NCBI RefSeq assembly: GCF_049860805.1
Contig: NZ_CP187555.1
Span: 620,001 to 684,000, forward strand
From: Parabacteroides sp900760525
Lineage (GTDB): Bacteria > Bacteroidota > Bacteroidia > Bacteroidales > Tannerellaceae
Direction: 5' to 3'
DNA: 64,000 nt
The notes beneath the pieces were generated by a model. It had not been told where the DNA came from and did not search any database. It was given only the letters and a program-made list of their open reading frames with translations. Shown here piece after piece: positions 47,939-55,613 of this stretch (position 1 is the first letter of the stretch; each line of letters starts with the position of its first letter). A program made the translations under genes and the position numbers.

Positions 47939-49747
47939 ATGAGAAATCCAGAGCAAGTATTAAACATTTTAGCTGGACACAGCAACGAGCCTGAGTATAA
48001 ATACGAAAGGCTCTACCGTATTCTATTCAATGAACAGATGTTCTTTGTCGCCTACCAACGTATGTATGCAAAGCCGGGAAACATGACACCCGGCACAGAT
48101 GGCAAAACAGAGGATGAAATGAGCATCGATAGGATAAACAAACTCATAAAGAGTATAAAGGATGAGACTTATAGCCCCAATCCTGCAAAGAGAATTTACA
48201 TTCCGAAAAAGAATGGGAAAATGCGTCCGTTAGGAATACTGTCTTTTGAAGACAAATTGGTTCAAGAGGTAGTAAGAATGGTGCTTGAAGCCATATATGA
48301 GGGACACTTTGAGTGGACATCGCACGGTTTCAGACCAAACCGAAGCTGTCACACAGCACTGAAAAGTCTACAAAACAATTTCAACGGTGCAAAATGGTTC
48401 ATTGAGGGAGATATAAAAGGCTTCTTTGACAACATAGACCATGATGTGCTGATAGAAATAATGAAAGGTAGAATAGCAGATGACAGATTTCTTCGTCTGA
48501 TACGGAAATTCCTCAATGCAGGGTACATGGAAGAGTGGCAATTCAACAAGACTTATTCAGGGACACCGCAAGGTGGTATTATAAGTCCTATTTTGGCAAA
48601 TATATACCTTGACAAGTTCGATAAATACATGGAAGAATATGCCAACAAATTCAATAAAGGGACAATCAGAAGTCGTAACAAGGACATTTGCAAACTCAAC
48701 AACAGAGTACACTACCTAAAGCGTAGGATAAACGAAGTGAAGGATGCAAACGAAAGAACAAAAATGGTAGAAGAACTGCACGAAAAGCAGAAGCGGATAC
48801 TAACAATGCCAAGTGGCAACGATATGGATAGAAATTTTCGCAGACTGAGATATGTGCGCTACGCCGATGATTTTCTAATCGGGGTTATCGGAACGAAAAA
48901 TGAATGTGAGACAATCAAAGCTGACATCACTAGGTTTATGCAGGAAAAGTTAAGGCTGGAGATGTCACAGGAAAAAACTTTGATTACAAATGCACAAGAC
49001 AGCGCAAAATTTTTGGGTTACGAAATATATGTCCGTAAAGACTATGCCACAAAGAGAAACAGTAACGGAACAGTGCGCAGATACTTCAACGGGAATGTGA
49101 TATTGCACGTTTCAAGAGAAGTAATCAAGAATAAACTGCTCAGCCTCGAAGCCATGAAAGTTGTCACCAAACACGGCAAGGAAACATGGGTGTCAAAAGG
49201 CAGGACTTATATGATTGACAATGAAGCGCACGAGATTGTATCTCAGTTTAATACCGAAATACGAGGGTTCTATAACTATTACTCAATAGCAAACAATGCA
49301 TCGGCTTTGGGACGCTCTTTCGGCTGTATTATGAAGTTCTCCATGTACAAAACTCTTGCTCAAAAGCTGAATATGTCAGTGAGAAAAGTCATTGAAACAT
49401 ACCGCAAGGACAATCTCTTTGTCGTGCCTTTTGTAAACAAGGGAGGAGAAACCAAGTACAGGGTATTCTACAATGAGGGTTACGCCCGTAAAACGGATTG
49501 TGAAACAGCCCCAAGTGACAATCTGCCGTATATGTTCAAAACGCCATCGTTGAGTTTGATAGAAAGGCTTACAACAAAAACGTGCGAACTATGTGGCAAG
49601 CACGGAGAAGTGGTAATGCATCATGTCCGCACTCTCAAAGAGTTAAAAGGTAAAAATGACTGGGAACGCAAAATGCTCCATATGCACAGAAAGACTTTGG
49701 TCGTATGCGCGGAGTGTAACGCAAAAATCCAGAGCTGTGATAAGTAA
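47939..49747 (+). CDS. Group II intron-encoded reverse transcriptase/maturase with HNH domain (intron 2)
   Basis: A 602-residue relative of the intron 1 protein. It shares the starting MRNPEQVLNILAGHSNEP pattern, LFNEQMFFVAYQRMYAKPGN, IEGDIKGFFDNIDHD, YSGTPQGGIISPILANIYLD, RYADDFLIG (YADD at 308-311), the X domain, and HNH cysteines and histidines (CELCGKHGEVVMHHVR, CAEC). The two proteins differ most between the palm domain and YADD and in the middle of the X region. All catalytic residues are intact. It should act on its own intron. Confidence 0.93.
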   Translation: MRNPEQVLNILAGHSNEPEYKYERLYRILFNEQMFFVAYQRMYAKPGNMTPGTDGKTEDEMSIDRINKLIKSIKDETYSPNPAKRIYIPKKNGKMRPLGILSFEDKLVQEVVRMVLEAIYEGHFEWTSHGFRPNRSCHTALKSLQNNFNGAKWFIEGDIKGFFDNIDHDVLIEIMKGRIADDRFLRLIRKFLNAGYMEEWQFNKTYSGTPQGGIISPILANIYLDKFDKYMEEYANKFNKGTIRSRNKDICKLNNRVHYLKRRINEVKDANERTKMVEELHEKQKRILTMPSGNDMDRNFRRLRYVRYADDFLIGVIGTKNECETIKADITRFMQEKLRLEMSQEKTLITNAQDSAKFLGYEIYVRKDYATKRNSNGTVRRYFNGNVILHVSREVIKNKLLSLEAMKVVTKHGKETWVSKGRTYMIDNEAHEIVSQFNTEIRGFYNYYSIANNASALGRSFGCIMKFSMYKTLAQKLNMSVRKVIETYRKDNLFVVPFVNKGGETKYRVFYNEGYARKTDCETAPSDNLPYMFKTPSLSLIERLTTKTCELCGKHGEVVMHHVRTLKELKGKNDWERKMLHMHRKTLVVCAECNAKIQSCDK

Positions 49748-49766
49748 AAATGATGTTACAGATGGA

Positions 49767-49800
49767 GAGCCGTATACATGGAGACGTGTAAGTACGGTTC
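49767..49800 (+). ncRNA. Group II intron domain V (intron 2)
   Basis: 34 nt, GAGCCGTATACATG...GTACGGTTC, differing from the intron 1 copy at only two loop-proximal positions. It starts 20 bases after the maturase stop. Confidence 0.88.
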
Positions 49801-49861
49801 GGGGGCAGGTAAACGAAAACCTACCGCTGTAAAGCGGAAAGGCGTTGTTTGCCGAGCCTAC

Positions 49862-49956
49862 GCATAACGAATAACAAGATAAGTAACGATATGCAGGGGC
49901 TTGACAAGAAGTTTGTCGGCATTGAAAAAATCTACAAAGAAGTATCTATGAAATAG
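49862..49956 (+). CDS. int: Tyrosine recombinase (ICE integrase), exon 3 (C-terminal tail)
   Basis: 95 bases encoding the rest of residue 382 and residues 383-412 (ITNNKISNDMQGLDKKFVGI then EKIYKEVSMK), then TAG. The ITxxKIxxDM pattern is the usual tail of Bacteroidetes tyrosine integrases after the catalytic IYAR. Exon lengths 982 + 162 + 95 sum to 1239, exactly 413 codons, which supports the splice sites. In family members this tail packs against a neighbouring subunit in the recombinase tetramer. Confidence 0.9.
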
Positions 49957-50030
49957 ATATATAGGGAGACTTATCACAAACTGTGATAAGTCCCTTTATG
50001 CTTTATTACTCACCATTAAATAATAACATT

Positions 50031-50573
50031 ATGGACTTACAAATCATCCAAAACAAGATTTATGAAATCAGAGGTTGCCGGGTTATGCTTGATAGTGACC
50101 TTGCGGCACTTTATCAGGTGGAAACAAAAGCCTTGAAACAGGCTGTTAAACGTAATATAGAACGTTTCCCGGAAGATTTTATGTTTGAACTGACAAAGGA
50201 AGAAGTGGAATGTTTAAGGTCACAAATTGTGACCTTAAAGAATAATCCGGATGAAATGGAAGAAGAAAGCAGTTCAAAACGTGGTAAACACACTAAATAT
50301 TTGCCCTATGTTTTTACGCAAGAGGGAGTAGCTGCACTGTCCGGTGTGCTACGCAGCCCTATTGCCATACAGGTGAATATTTCCATCATGCGGGCATTCG
50401 TAGCCTTGCGTCAAATGATAACAGGCTATCAGGAACTACTAAAGCGTATTGAAGAACTGGAAGAAAGTACGGATGCACAATTCAGCGAGATATACCAAGC
50501 ACTGACCCAATTACTAAGCAAGCCCGAACCAAAACCACGCAAACCGATAGGATATAGAACCTATGACGAATAA
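50031..50573 (+). CDS. ORF6N domain protein
   Basis: A 180-residue protein starting MDLQIIQNKIYEIRGCRVML. It has an N-terminal ORF6N/KilA-N-like DNA-binding domain (DSDLAALYQVETKALKQAVK, NIERFPEDFMFELTKEE, LPYVFTQEGVAALSGVL) and a C-terminal helical tail. Such genes are common near integrases of phages and ICEs and probably encode DNA-binding regulators. The ATG at 50031 is chosen to match the conserved start. Confidence 0.87.
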   Translation: MDLQIIQNKIYEIRGCRVMLDSDLAALYQVETKALKQAVKRNIERFPEDFMFELTKEEVECLRSQIVTLKNNPDEMEEESSSKRGKHTKYLPYVFTQEGVAALSGVLRSPIAIQVNISIMRAFVALRQMITGYQELLKRIEELEESTDAQFSEIYQALTQLLSKPEPKPRKPIGYRTYDE

Positions 50574-50721
50574 CGGTTTAAGGTATTCGGTTGTCTAAGG
50601 GGTGTCACCAGTGATACCCCTTTTTCAGTTCCCTAAAGTAATGTATCTCAATCACAAATTTTAGCAAAGTTACAGCCCGGTGGGGACAAATACCAAATCG
50701 GAGCCGTTCCGGTTTTCTAAA

Positions 50722-50748
50722 AAATCTCCACACCTACGGGTCGTATTT
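50722..50748 (+). promoter_or_regulatory. Shared 27-base leader motif, copy 1 (before radC-like gene)
   Basis: AAATCTCCACACCTACGGGT plus seven bases, repeated at 51434-51460 with two mismatches. It lies 84 bases before the radC-like start. It is a candidate common operator or leader RNA element for ICE early genes. Confidence 0.5.
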
Positions 50749-50831
50749 TTTGAAAAGATATGGTTGAAGTCCCCGCCAAACTGTGGATGTCCGGCAAAAT
50801 TTCTTATTGTTTAATTTAAAATTCAGTAGTC

Positions 50832-51284
50832 ATGAAAACAACAGAATTTACCATGCCGGAAATCACTATCTCTTATAAGGACAATGTAAAAGCATCCGAA
50901 AGGGTGAAAATACTCTCATCCGAAACGTCCTACTCTTACCTGAAACCGTTCTATATCGAATGTATGGAACACCACGAAGAAAGTTATGTAATGTTCCTCA
51001 ACCGTGCTAACAAGGCTTTAGGTGTTTCCCTTATCTCTAAAGGCGGCATGGCTGAAACTGTAATGGACGTGAAAATCATCTTGCAAACCGCCTTGAAAGT
51101 CCATGCTTCGGGCATAATCCTCTCACATAACCACCCATCGGGCAACCTACGTCCGAGTGAGCCGGACAAACAAATTACCTCAAAAATAAAAGAAGCCTGC
51201 AAGGTCTTGGATTTACACTTGTTAGACCATATCATCCTGACAGAAGAAAGCTATTACAGTTTCACAGACGAGGGGCTTTTATAA
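50832..51284 (+). CDS. RadC-like JAB/MPN domain protein
   Basis: A 150-residue protein lacking the N-terminal helix-hairpin-helix of full RadC. The JAMM metal site is GIILSHNHPSGNLRPSEPD, the hallmark of the family, preceded by VMFLNRANKALGVSLISKGG. Short RadC-like proteins are frequent on Bacteroidetes ICEs; their function is not established. It is preceded by the shared leader motif. Confidence 0.9.
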   Translation: MKTTEFTMPEITISYKDNVKASERVKILSSETSYSYLKPFYIECMEHHEESYVMFLNRANKALGVSLISKGGMAETVMDVKIILQTALKVHASGIILSHNHPSGNLRPSEPDKQITSKIKEACKVLDLHLLDHIILTEESYYSFTDEGLL

Positions 51285-51433
51285 GCCCTTTTTTTACTCT
51301 CTCATTACCCAATACAAAAAGCCTGATGGCTTTTACTTCTATCCTCTCAAACAAGAGAAAAATTTTCCCTAAAACTGATTGGAACATTGTCAAAGGTATA
51401 TCCGTGCCTGTTACTGTTCAAATTATTTTTTAG

Positions 51434-51460
51434 AAATCTCCACACCTGCGGGTAGTATTT
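51434..51460 (+). promoter_or_regulatory. Shared 27-base leader motif, copy 2 (before ardA)
   Basis: AAATCTCCACACCTGCGGGT plus seven bases, 123 bases before the ardA start. Both genes also share an AAAATTCA(G/A)(T/A)AGTCATG context at the start codon, so their upstream regions look duplicated. Confidence 0.5.
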
Positions 51461-51582
51461 CATAAATAATAATTTGCCCTGTACCATTCCCGAACCTTTG
51501 AAAAGACAATGTTCCCATTCAGTTAAAGGAAAAATTTATGTGGTGGGCGACAAGCGATGTTAACGATTAAAATTCAAAAGTC

Positions 51583-52116
51583 ATGGAAGCAGTAACATTA
51601 TCAGAAGCAAGAGTTTATGTAGGTACTTACAACAAGTATAACAGTGGTTCACTTTTCGGCAAGTGGTTAGACCTTTCCGACTATTCGGACAAGGATGAGT
51701 TTTTGGAAGCGTGCCGGGAACTCCACGAGGACGAGCAAGACCCGGAATTTATGTTTCAGGACATCGAGAACATACCCGAAGACCTGATTTCCGAAAGTTG
51801 GCTTTCTGATAAGTTCTTTGAGCTACGGGATGCCATCGAAAAACTAAGCGAAACCGAGCAGGAAGCATTTTTCGTATGGTGCGACCATCACAACAGCGAT
51901 ATAAGCGAAGAGGATGCAGACGACCTTGTTTCTTCTTTTGAAGATGATTATCAGGGAGAATATAAGGACGAGGAAGATTACGCCTATGAAATCGTAGAGG
52001 AATGTTACGACCTGCCGGAGTTCGCAAAGACCTACTTTGATTATTCGGCTTTTGCCCGTGACCTGTTTATGACTGATTACTGGATGGATAACGGTTTTGT
52101 TTTCCGTTGCGCCTGA
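51583..52116 (+). CDS. ardA: Antirestriction protein ArdA
   Basis: A 177-residue acidic protein. It has the ArdA fold seen from ARVYVGTYNKYNSGSLFGKW, the LSDYSDKDEFLEACRELHED segment and the acidic C-terminal part (FDYSAFARDLFMTDYWMDNG). ArdA dimers mimic B-form DNA and block type I restriction enzymes, protecting the ICE on entry to a new host. It lies upstream of two small accessory genes in one unit and has the shared 27-base motif upstream. Confidence 0.92.
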   Translation: MEAVTLSEARVYVGTYNKYNSGSLFGKWLDLSDYSDKDEFLEACRELHEDEQDPEFMFQDIENIPEDLISESWLSDKFFELRDAIEKLSETEQEAFFVWCDHHNSDISEEDADDLVSSFEDDYQGEYKDEEDYAYEIVEECYDLPEFAKTYFDYSAFARDLFMTDYWMDNGFVFRCA

Positions 52117-52159
52117 TTACTAACCGGGTGGAGCAATCCACCCGCAACACACCAAGACA

Positions 52160-52372
52160 ATGAAAGTATATAATAAGATAACAACTTTATTAAGGTGGGT
52201 AATACTTGCTTTTATCATCTATCAGGCAGCCACCAGCACCGCCGGAATGTGGATAGCCCTAATCATAGGCTTTTTTATTCTCCGGTTCGTTCTCCGGTTG
52301 TTTATCTCTGCCGTTTACCTGTTCTGCATGGCTTTTATTTTCATTGTCCTGCTCTCACTTCTGATTATTTGA
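52160..52372 (+). CDS. Small membrane protein (70 aa)
   Basis: Starts MKVYNKITTLLRWVILAFII, with two to three hydrophobic segments and a hydrophobic C-terminus (AFIFIVLLSLLII). It lies 43 bases after ardA and 24 bases before the DUF3873 gene, so is probably co-transcribed. Function unknown; no recognised domain. Confidence 0.6.
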   Translation: MKVYNKITTLLRWVILAFIIYQAATSTAGMWIALIIGFFILRFVLRLFISAVYLFCMAFIFIVLLSLLII

Positions 52373-52396
52373 TAACTCATTATAAATTATAACAAT

Positions 52397-52603
52397 ATGG
52401 AAACTTTAAACAAAAACGGGGTAAGCATTACCCAAACACCGGGAGAAGAAAAATATGTCAAATGCTGTTTAGGCGCATTCAGGGGACAGATTTATTTCCA
52501 GTATGATTATCGCCATTTTAACGACAATCTGTTTTCTACACTGGCTAAAACGCTTGAAGAATGTCGTAGGCAGCGGGACGAATGGCTGAAAACTCAAAAG
52601 TAA
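52397..52603 (+). CDS. DUF3873 family protein
   Basis: A 68-residue protein starting METLNKNGVSITQTPGEEKY, with YFQYDYRHFNDNLFSTLAKT and a charged C-terminal helix. It matches the small DUF3873 proteins carried next to ardA on Bacteroidetes ICEs. Function unknown. Confidence 0.72.
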   Translation: METLNKNGVSITQTPGEEKYVKCCLGAFRGQIYFQYDYRHFNDNLFSTLAKTLEECRRQRDEWLKTQK

Positions 52604-52634
52604 AAAGGAAATCCGGCGGGAGAAATTTTGTCGG

Positions 52635-52674
52635 ACTACTTTCTTTCATGAACTCGAATGGAAAAGAAAGTAGT
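52635..52674 (+). terminator. Terminator after the ardA unit
   Basis: Stem ACTACTTTCTTT / AAAGAAAGTAGT with a 16-base loop, followed by AAAGCCCCTTTTT. Confidence 0.65.
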
Positions 52675-52752
52675 AAAGCCCCTTTTTATAATCTTCCCAC
52701 CCATATATGAGAAAAAGATGTCTTCAAGTGGTTGCTGTATTTCTAATCTATG

Positions 52753-52760
52753 TATATTTG
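52753..52760 (+). promoter_or_regulatory. -7 box of the DUF262 gene
   Basis: TATATTTG, 29 bases upstream of the ATG at 52789, matches TAnnTTTG. The gene therefore has its own promoter. Confidence 0.55.
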
Positions 52761-52788
52761 CATATAATATTAATTAATACCTAGAAAC

Positions 52789-54507
52789 ATGAGTTATACA
52801 TCTAAAACTATAAGTGAAACAATTATCGATTATGTAAATAGAAATACTTTCTTACCTGCAATACAAAGAGAGTATGTATGGAATACATATAGTATAGAGA
52901 AACTATTTGATTCAATAATGTGTGGATATCCGATTAGCTCTTTTTTGTTTTGGAAAATAAGAGAGGAGAAGAAAAAAGATTGGGTTGCTTACCAGTTTGT
53001 AACTGATTTTGATAAAACAGACCCACACAATGAAGAAGCTAATTTGTCAGGCGTGAATCAAGATATTTATTTAGTATTGGATGGACAACAGAGGCTTACT
53101 TCATTATTGATAGGACTAAAAGGCTCATATAGCTTCTTCTATTACAGATGGCGTAAGACAAGACTATACCTTAACTTATTTAAGAAACCTACTAATGACG
53201 ATAATCCTGAAGAACTTACATATCAGTTTCAATTTAGAGAGAATGATTCCATCAATGCTAATGACTCCACTCCACAATATTGGTATTTAGTCAGCAATAT
53301 TTTAGATTTTAATACAGCAAGTGCAGCAAGAAAGGATATTCGGGAGAAACTATCAAATATTAGTGTAGATAGTTCTTTTAAAGAAAATGCGGTTGAACTA
53401 ATAGAAGAGTTACATTCAAGATTGTTCACAGAGAAATTTATCAATATATATGAAGAAAAATCTCAAGAATATGACAAGGTAGTTGAAATTTTTATAAGAA
53501 CAAATACTGGAGGTGTAAAACTGGAATATAGTGATATCCTTTTATCGACAGCAACAGCAAAATGGAGGAATTTGAATGCACGAAAGGAAATATATTCTTT
53601 TACCGATGAAATAAATTCAATAGGTAACGGATATTCATTTGGGAAGGACTTTGTATTAAAGGGTTGTTTATATTTGACAGACCATCTTCCAATTCAATAC
53701 AAAGTTGGTAATTTTACACAGAGTAATTTGGAACTAATAGAGGAAAATTGGACAAATATTCAAACTTCCATAAGTGACTCTGTAAAATTAATTAATAAAT
53801 TCGGTTTTAATGATAAAAATCTTGTAGCTAAATTAGTTTTACTCCCAATTGCATTATATTTGAAGAAAGTAAATAAAAGTAATTATGTCAATTCAACTAA
53901 TGCAGAAGATATAAAGAATCAACTTAGAATACAAAGATGGGTTGCTATTGCTTTGTTGAAAAATATGTTTGGAAGTTCTACTGATAATACTTTAAAATCT
54001 ATTCAAGATATTATTCTAAATCAAACTAACAGTGAGAATTTTCCATGCTCAGAAATTAATCAGAAACTCAATGTAATTTCATCTTTTAGTAAAGATGAAA
54101 TTGATAATATATTGAGATATAGCTATGGAACTAAATATAGTTATTTGATATTATCTCTATTTTATCCAAACAGAGATTGGAAAGATTGTAGATTTAGCGA
54201 AGACCATATTTTCCCAAAATCAGAATTTACAGAAGCTAAGTTGAGAAAAAGGGGGTATAATAGTGATAAGATAAAATTATATCAAACCTATTATAATACA
54301 ATATTAAATCTACAGTTATTGGACGAAACAGAAAATAAAGAGAAAAGTGCTAAGCCATTTAATGAATGGATTAAAACAAGGGATGATAACTTTAAAAAAA
54401 GGCATTCTATACCCATTATTGCTTCATATGATTTTGATTCATTTATTGAATTTATAAATGGTAGAAAGAAATTGTTATCTAATTTTTTGGAGAATCTTAC
54501 AATATGA
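52789..54507 (+). CDS. DUF262/DUF1524 (GmrSD-like) protein, candidate phage-defence nuclease
   Basis: A 572-residue protein. The N-terminal DUF262 domain shows FLPAIQREYVWNTYSIEKLF, GYPISSFLFWKI and the ParB-like DGQQRLTSLL motif (about residues 97-106), expected to bind and hydrolyse nucleotides. The C-terminal DUF1524-type HNH nuclease has EDHIFPKSEF (Glu471, Asp472, His473) and a later YNTILNLQLL. Related proteins (GmrSD, BrxU, SspE) restrict phages with modified DNA. The gene is visibly more AT-rich than its neighbours, has its own promoter and terminator, and sits between the accessory and transfer modules: a typical cargo position. The defence role is inferred from the family. Confidence 0.85.
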   Translation: MSYTSKTISETIIDYVNRNTFLPAIQREYVWNTYSIEKLFDSIMCGYPISSFLFWKIREEKKKDWVAYQFVTDFDKTDPHNEEANLSGVNQDIYLVLDGQQRLTSLLIGLKGSYSFFYYRWRKTRLYLNLFKKPTNDDNPEELTYQFQFRENDSINANDSTPQYWYLVSNILDFNTASAARKDIREKLSNISVDSSFKENAVELIEELHSRLFTEKFINIYEEKSQEYDKVVEIFIRTNTGGVKLEYSDILLSTATAKWRNLNARKEIYSFTDEINSIGNGYSFGKDFVLKGCLYLTDHLPIQYKVGNFTQSNLELIEENWTNIQTSISDSVKLINKFGFNDKNLVAKLVLLPIALYLKKVNKSNYVNSTNAEDIKNQLRIQRWVAIALLKNMFGSSTDNTLKSIQDIILNQTNSENFPCSEINQKLNVISSFSKDEIDNILRYSYGTKYSYLILSLFYPNRDWKDCRFSEDHIFPKSEFTEAKLRKRGYNSDKIKLYQTYYNTILNLQLLDETENKEKSAKPFNEWIKTRDDNFKKRHSIPIIASYDFDSFIEFINGRKKLLSNFLENLTI

Positions 54508-54514
54508 TAAATAT

Positions 54515-54555
54515 AAAAAGAATCCCTTTAACTTTGGATTAAAGGGATTCTTTTT
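54515..54555. terminator. Bidirectional terminator between DUF262 gene and traQ
   Basis: AAAAAGAATCCCTTTAA pairs with TTAAAGGGATTCTTTTT. A-run and T-run on both sides serve converging genes. Confidence 0.87.
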
Positions 54556-54563
54556 ATATATTA

Positions 54564-55004
54564 CTATTCTTTAGTTTCATTATCATTGTTAAATGAAAAC
54601 GTAAGTTGTTCCAATTGCCCGAAGCTATCCTGAAAATACACATCTACCGTCTGTTGGTCGGTTGATGCAGAGGTATAGTAAAGCCGGAATGTTTCGCCCG
54701 GAAGCGGGTACAGGTCATTCGGCAGTAGAACCGTCCCATCGGACATTTTCAGCGTTCCCGCCCCGTCCGGCTGGAAATAGCGGATGAAATACTTTGTTTC
54801 CTCATACCGCCCGTCCCGGTGAAGCTGACACCTGATTTCGGCGGTTTCACCCACCTTTAATTTCTTCGGAACAGGCATCGTTTCGATACTGAACGGGTAA
54901 GACTGCTGTATATCCACATCGTCATTACACGCACCCACAAATAAGATGGCGGCCATTACATAGCAGCCCATCAAAATACGGCTTAAAATCTTTCTCATAT
55001 ACAT
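54564..55004 (-). CDS. traQ: Conjugative transposon protein TraQ (DUF3872)
   Basis: A 146-residue lipoprotein (lipobox FVGAC) of the TraQ family, with an Ig-like beta-sandwich (YPFSIETMPVPKKLKVGETA, FRLYYTSASTDQQTVDVYFQ). It is the last gene of the transfer operon. The start may be the ATG at 55004 or one two codons later (54998). In CTnDOT a traP primase gene lies between traO and traQ; here it is missing. Confidence 0.85.
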   Translation of the reverse strand: MYMRKILSRILMGCYVMAAILFVGACNDDVDIQQSYPFSIETMPVPKKLKVGETAEIRCQLHRDGRYEETKYFIRYFQPDGAGTLKMSDGTVLLPNDLYPLPGETFRLYYTSASTDQQTVDVYFQDSFGQLEQLTFSFNNDNETKE

Positions 55005-55028
55005 TATAATATATAATGGGTTAGTTTA

Positions 55029-55613
55029 TCACATGATTATCTTTAGACCGATACCGAACTGTGTATGGAACTTTCCAACGGAAGAACCGAACAGGCATCT
55101 TTCCCGTGCGTTAATCAGGAACACCACCCGGTCGGTAATATAACTTTCCAGTTCCAGCGTCAGCGCACCGCCATAGACAAAACCGTCCTTATCGGTTAGG
55201 GTCGAGCCATCGGGCAGCAGCTTGTCACCCCAGTTACTTGTTTCGTACCCGGCAAGGGCAGACAATCCCAGCGAGAGGAAAAAGGTTTTCTTCCGGTCGG
55301 AAAGGAAGTTCATATAGTAACCGCCCTCACCTGTGAACTGGCTCACGGGTATCTGCAAATCCTTATAGGGGTAATGCTTTTCGAGGTATTCCCCGCCGAT
55401 AACCCACCTGTTCCCATTTTTGGTATAGGTAGAGAGAGCCGCCCCGAAGTAATAGGCAAAATCACTTTTACTGTTCCAGTGAACACCGTCCGCCATGCCG
55501 CCCGTAACCTGCAAACCTTTCATTCCCGGCAGACATCTTTGTGCGTGTGCCTGGTTAAAAGTCAGGCACAGCACAAAAAGGAACATCATACAGCATATCC
55601 TTTTCATGTTCAT
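55029..55613 (-). CDS. traO: Conjugative transposon protein TraO
   Basis: A 194-residue exported protein with a signal peptide (RICCMMFLFVLCLTFNQAHA) and a beta-barrel-like body (GLQVTGGMADGVHWNSKSDF; YYMNFLSDRKKTFFLSLGLS). It matches TraO of Bacteroidetes ICEs, a probable outer-membrane part of the mating channel. The start ATG overlaps the traN stop by four bases, which fixes the start and implies translational coupling. Confidence 0.88.
   Translation of the reverse strand: MNMKRICCMMFLFVLCLTFNQAHAQRCLPGMKGLQVTGGMADGVHWNSKSDFAYYFGAALSTYTKNGNRWVIGGEYLEKHYPYKDLQIPVSQFTGEGGYYMNFLSDRKKTFFLSLGLSALAGYETSNWGDKLLPDGSTLTDKDGFVYGGALTLELESYITDRVVFLINARERCLFGSSVGKFHTQFGIGLKIIM

Larger units (their letters stand above)
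47366..49861 (+). mobile_element. Group II intron 2 (in integrase gene)
   Basis: 2496 bases, 5' end GTGCGCCCAG, 3' end GCCTAC. Its layout is the same as intron 1 (ribozyme domains 47366-47938, ORF, domain V at 49767-49800). It splits codon 382 two codons after the catalytic tyrosine: exon 2 ends with C and exon 3 begins with GC, giving Arg382. The paralogous but clearly diverged sequence indicates two separate insertions, not a recent duplication. Confidence 0.9.

Noticed and set aside
44706..49861. Retron or diversity-generating retroelement as explanation for the two RT genes
   Set aside because: Both RTs have maturase and HNH domains, GTGYG ends and a domain V nearby; no template repeat or msr/msd structure is seen.
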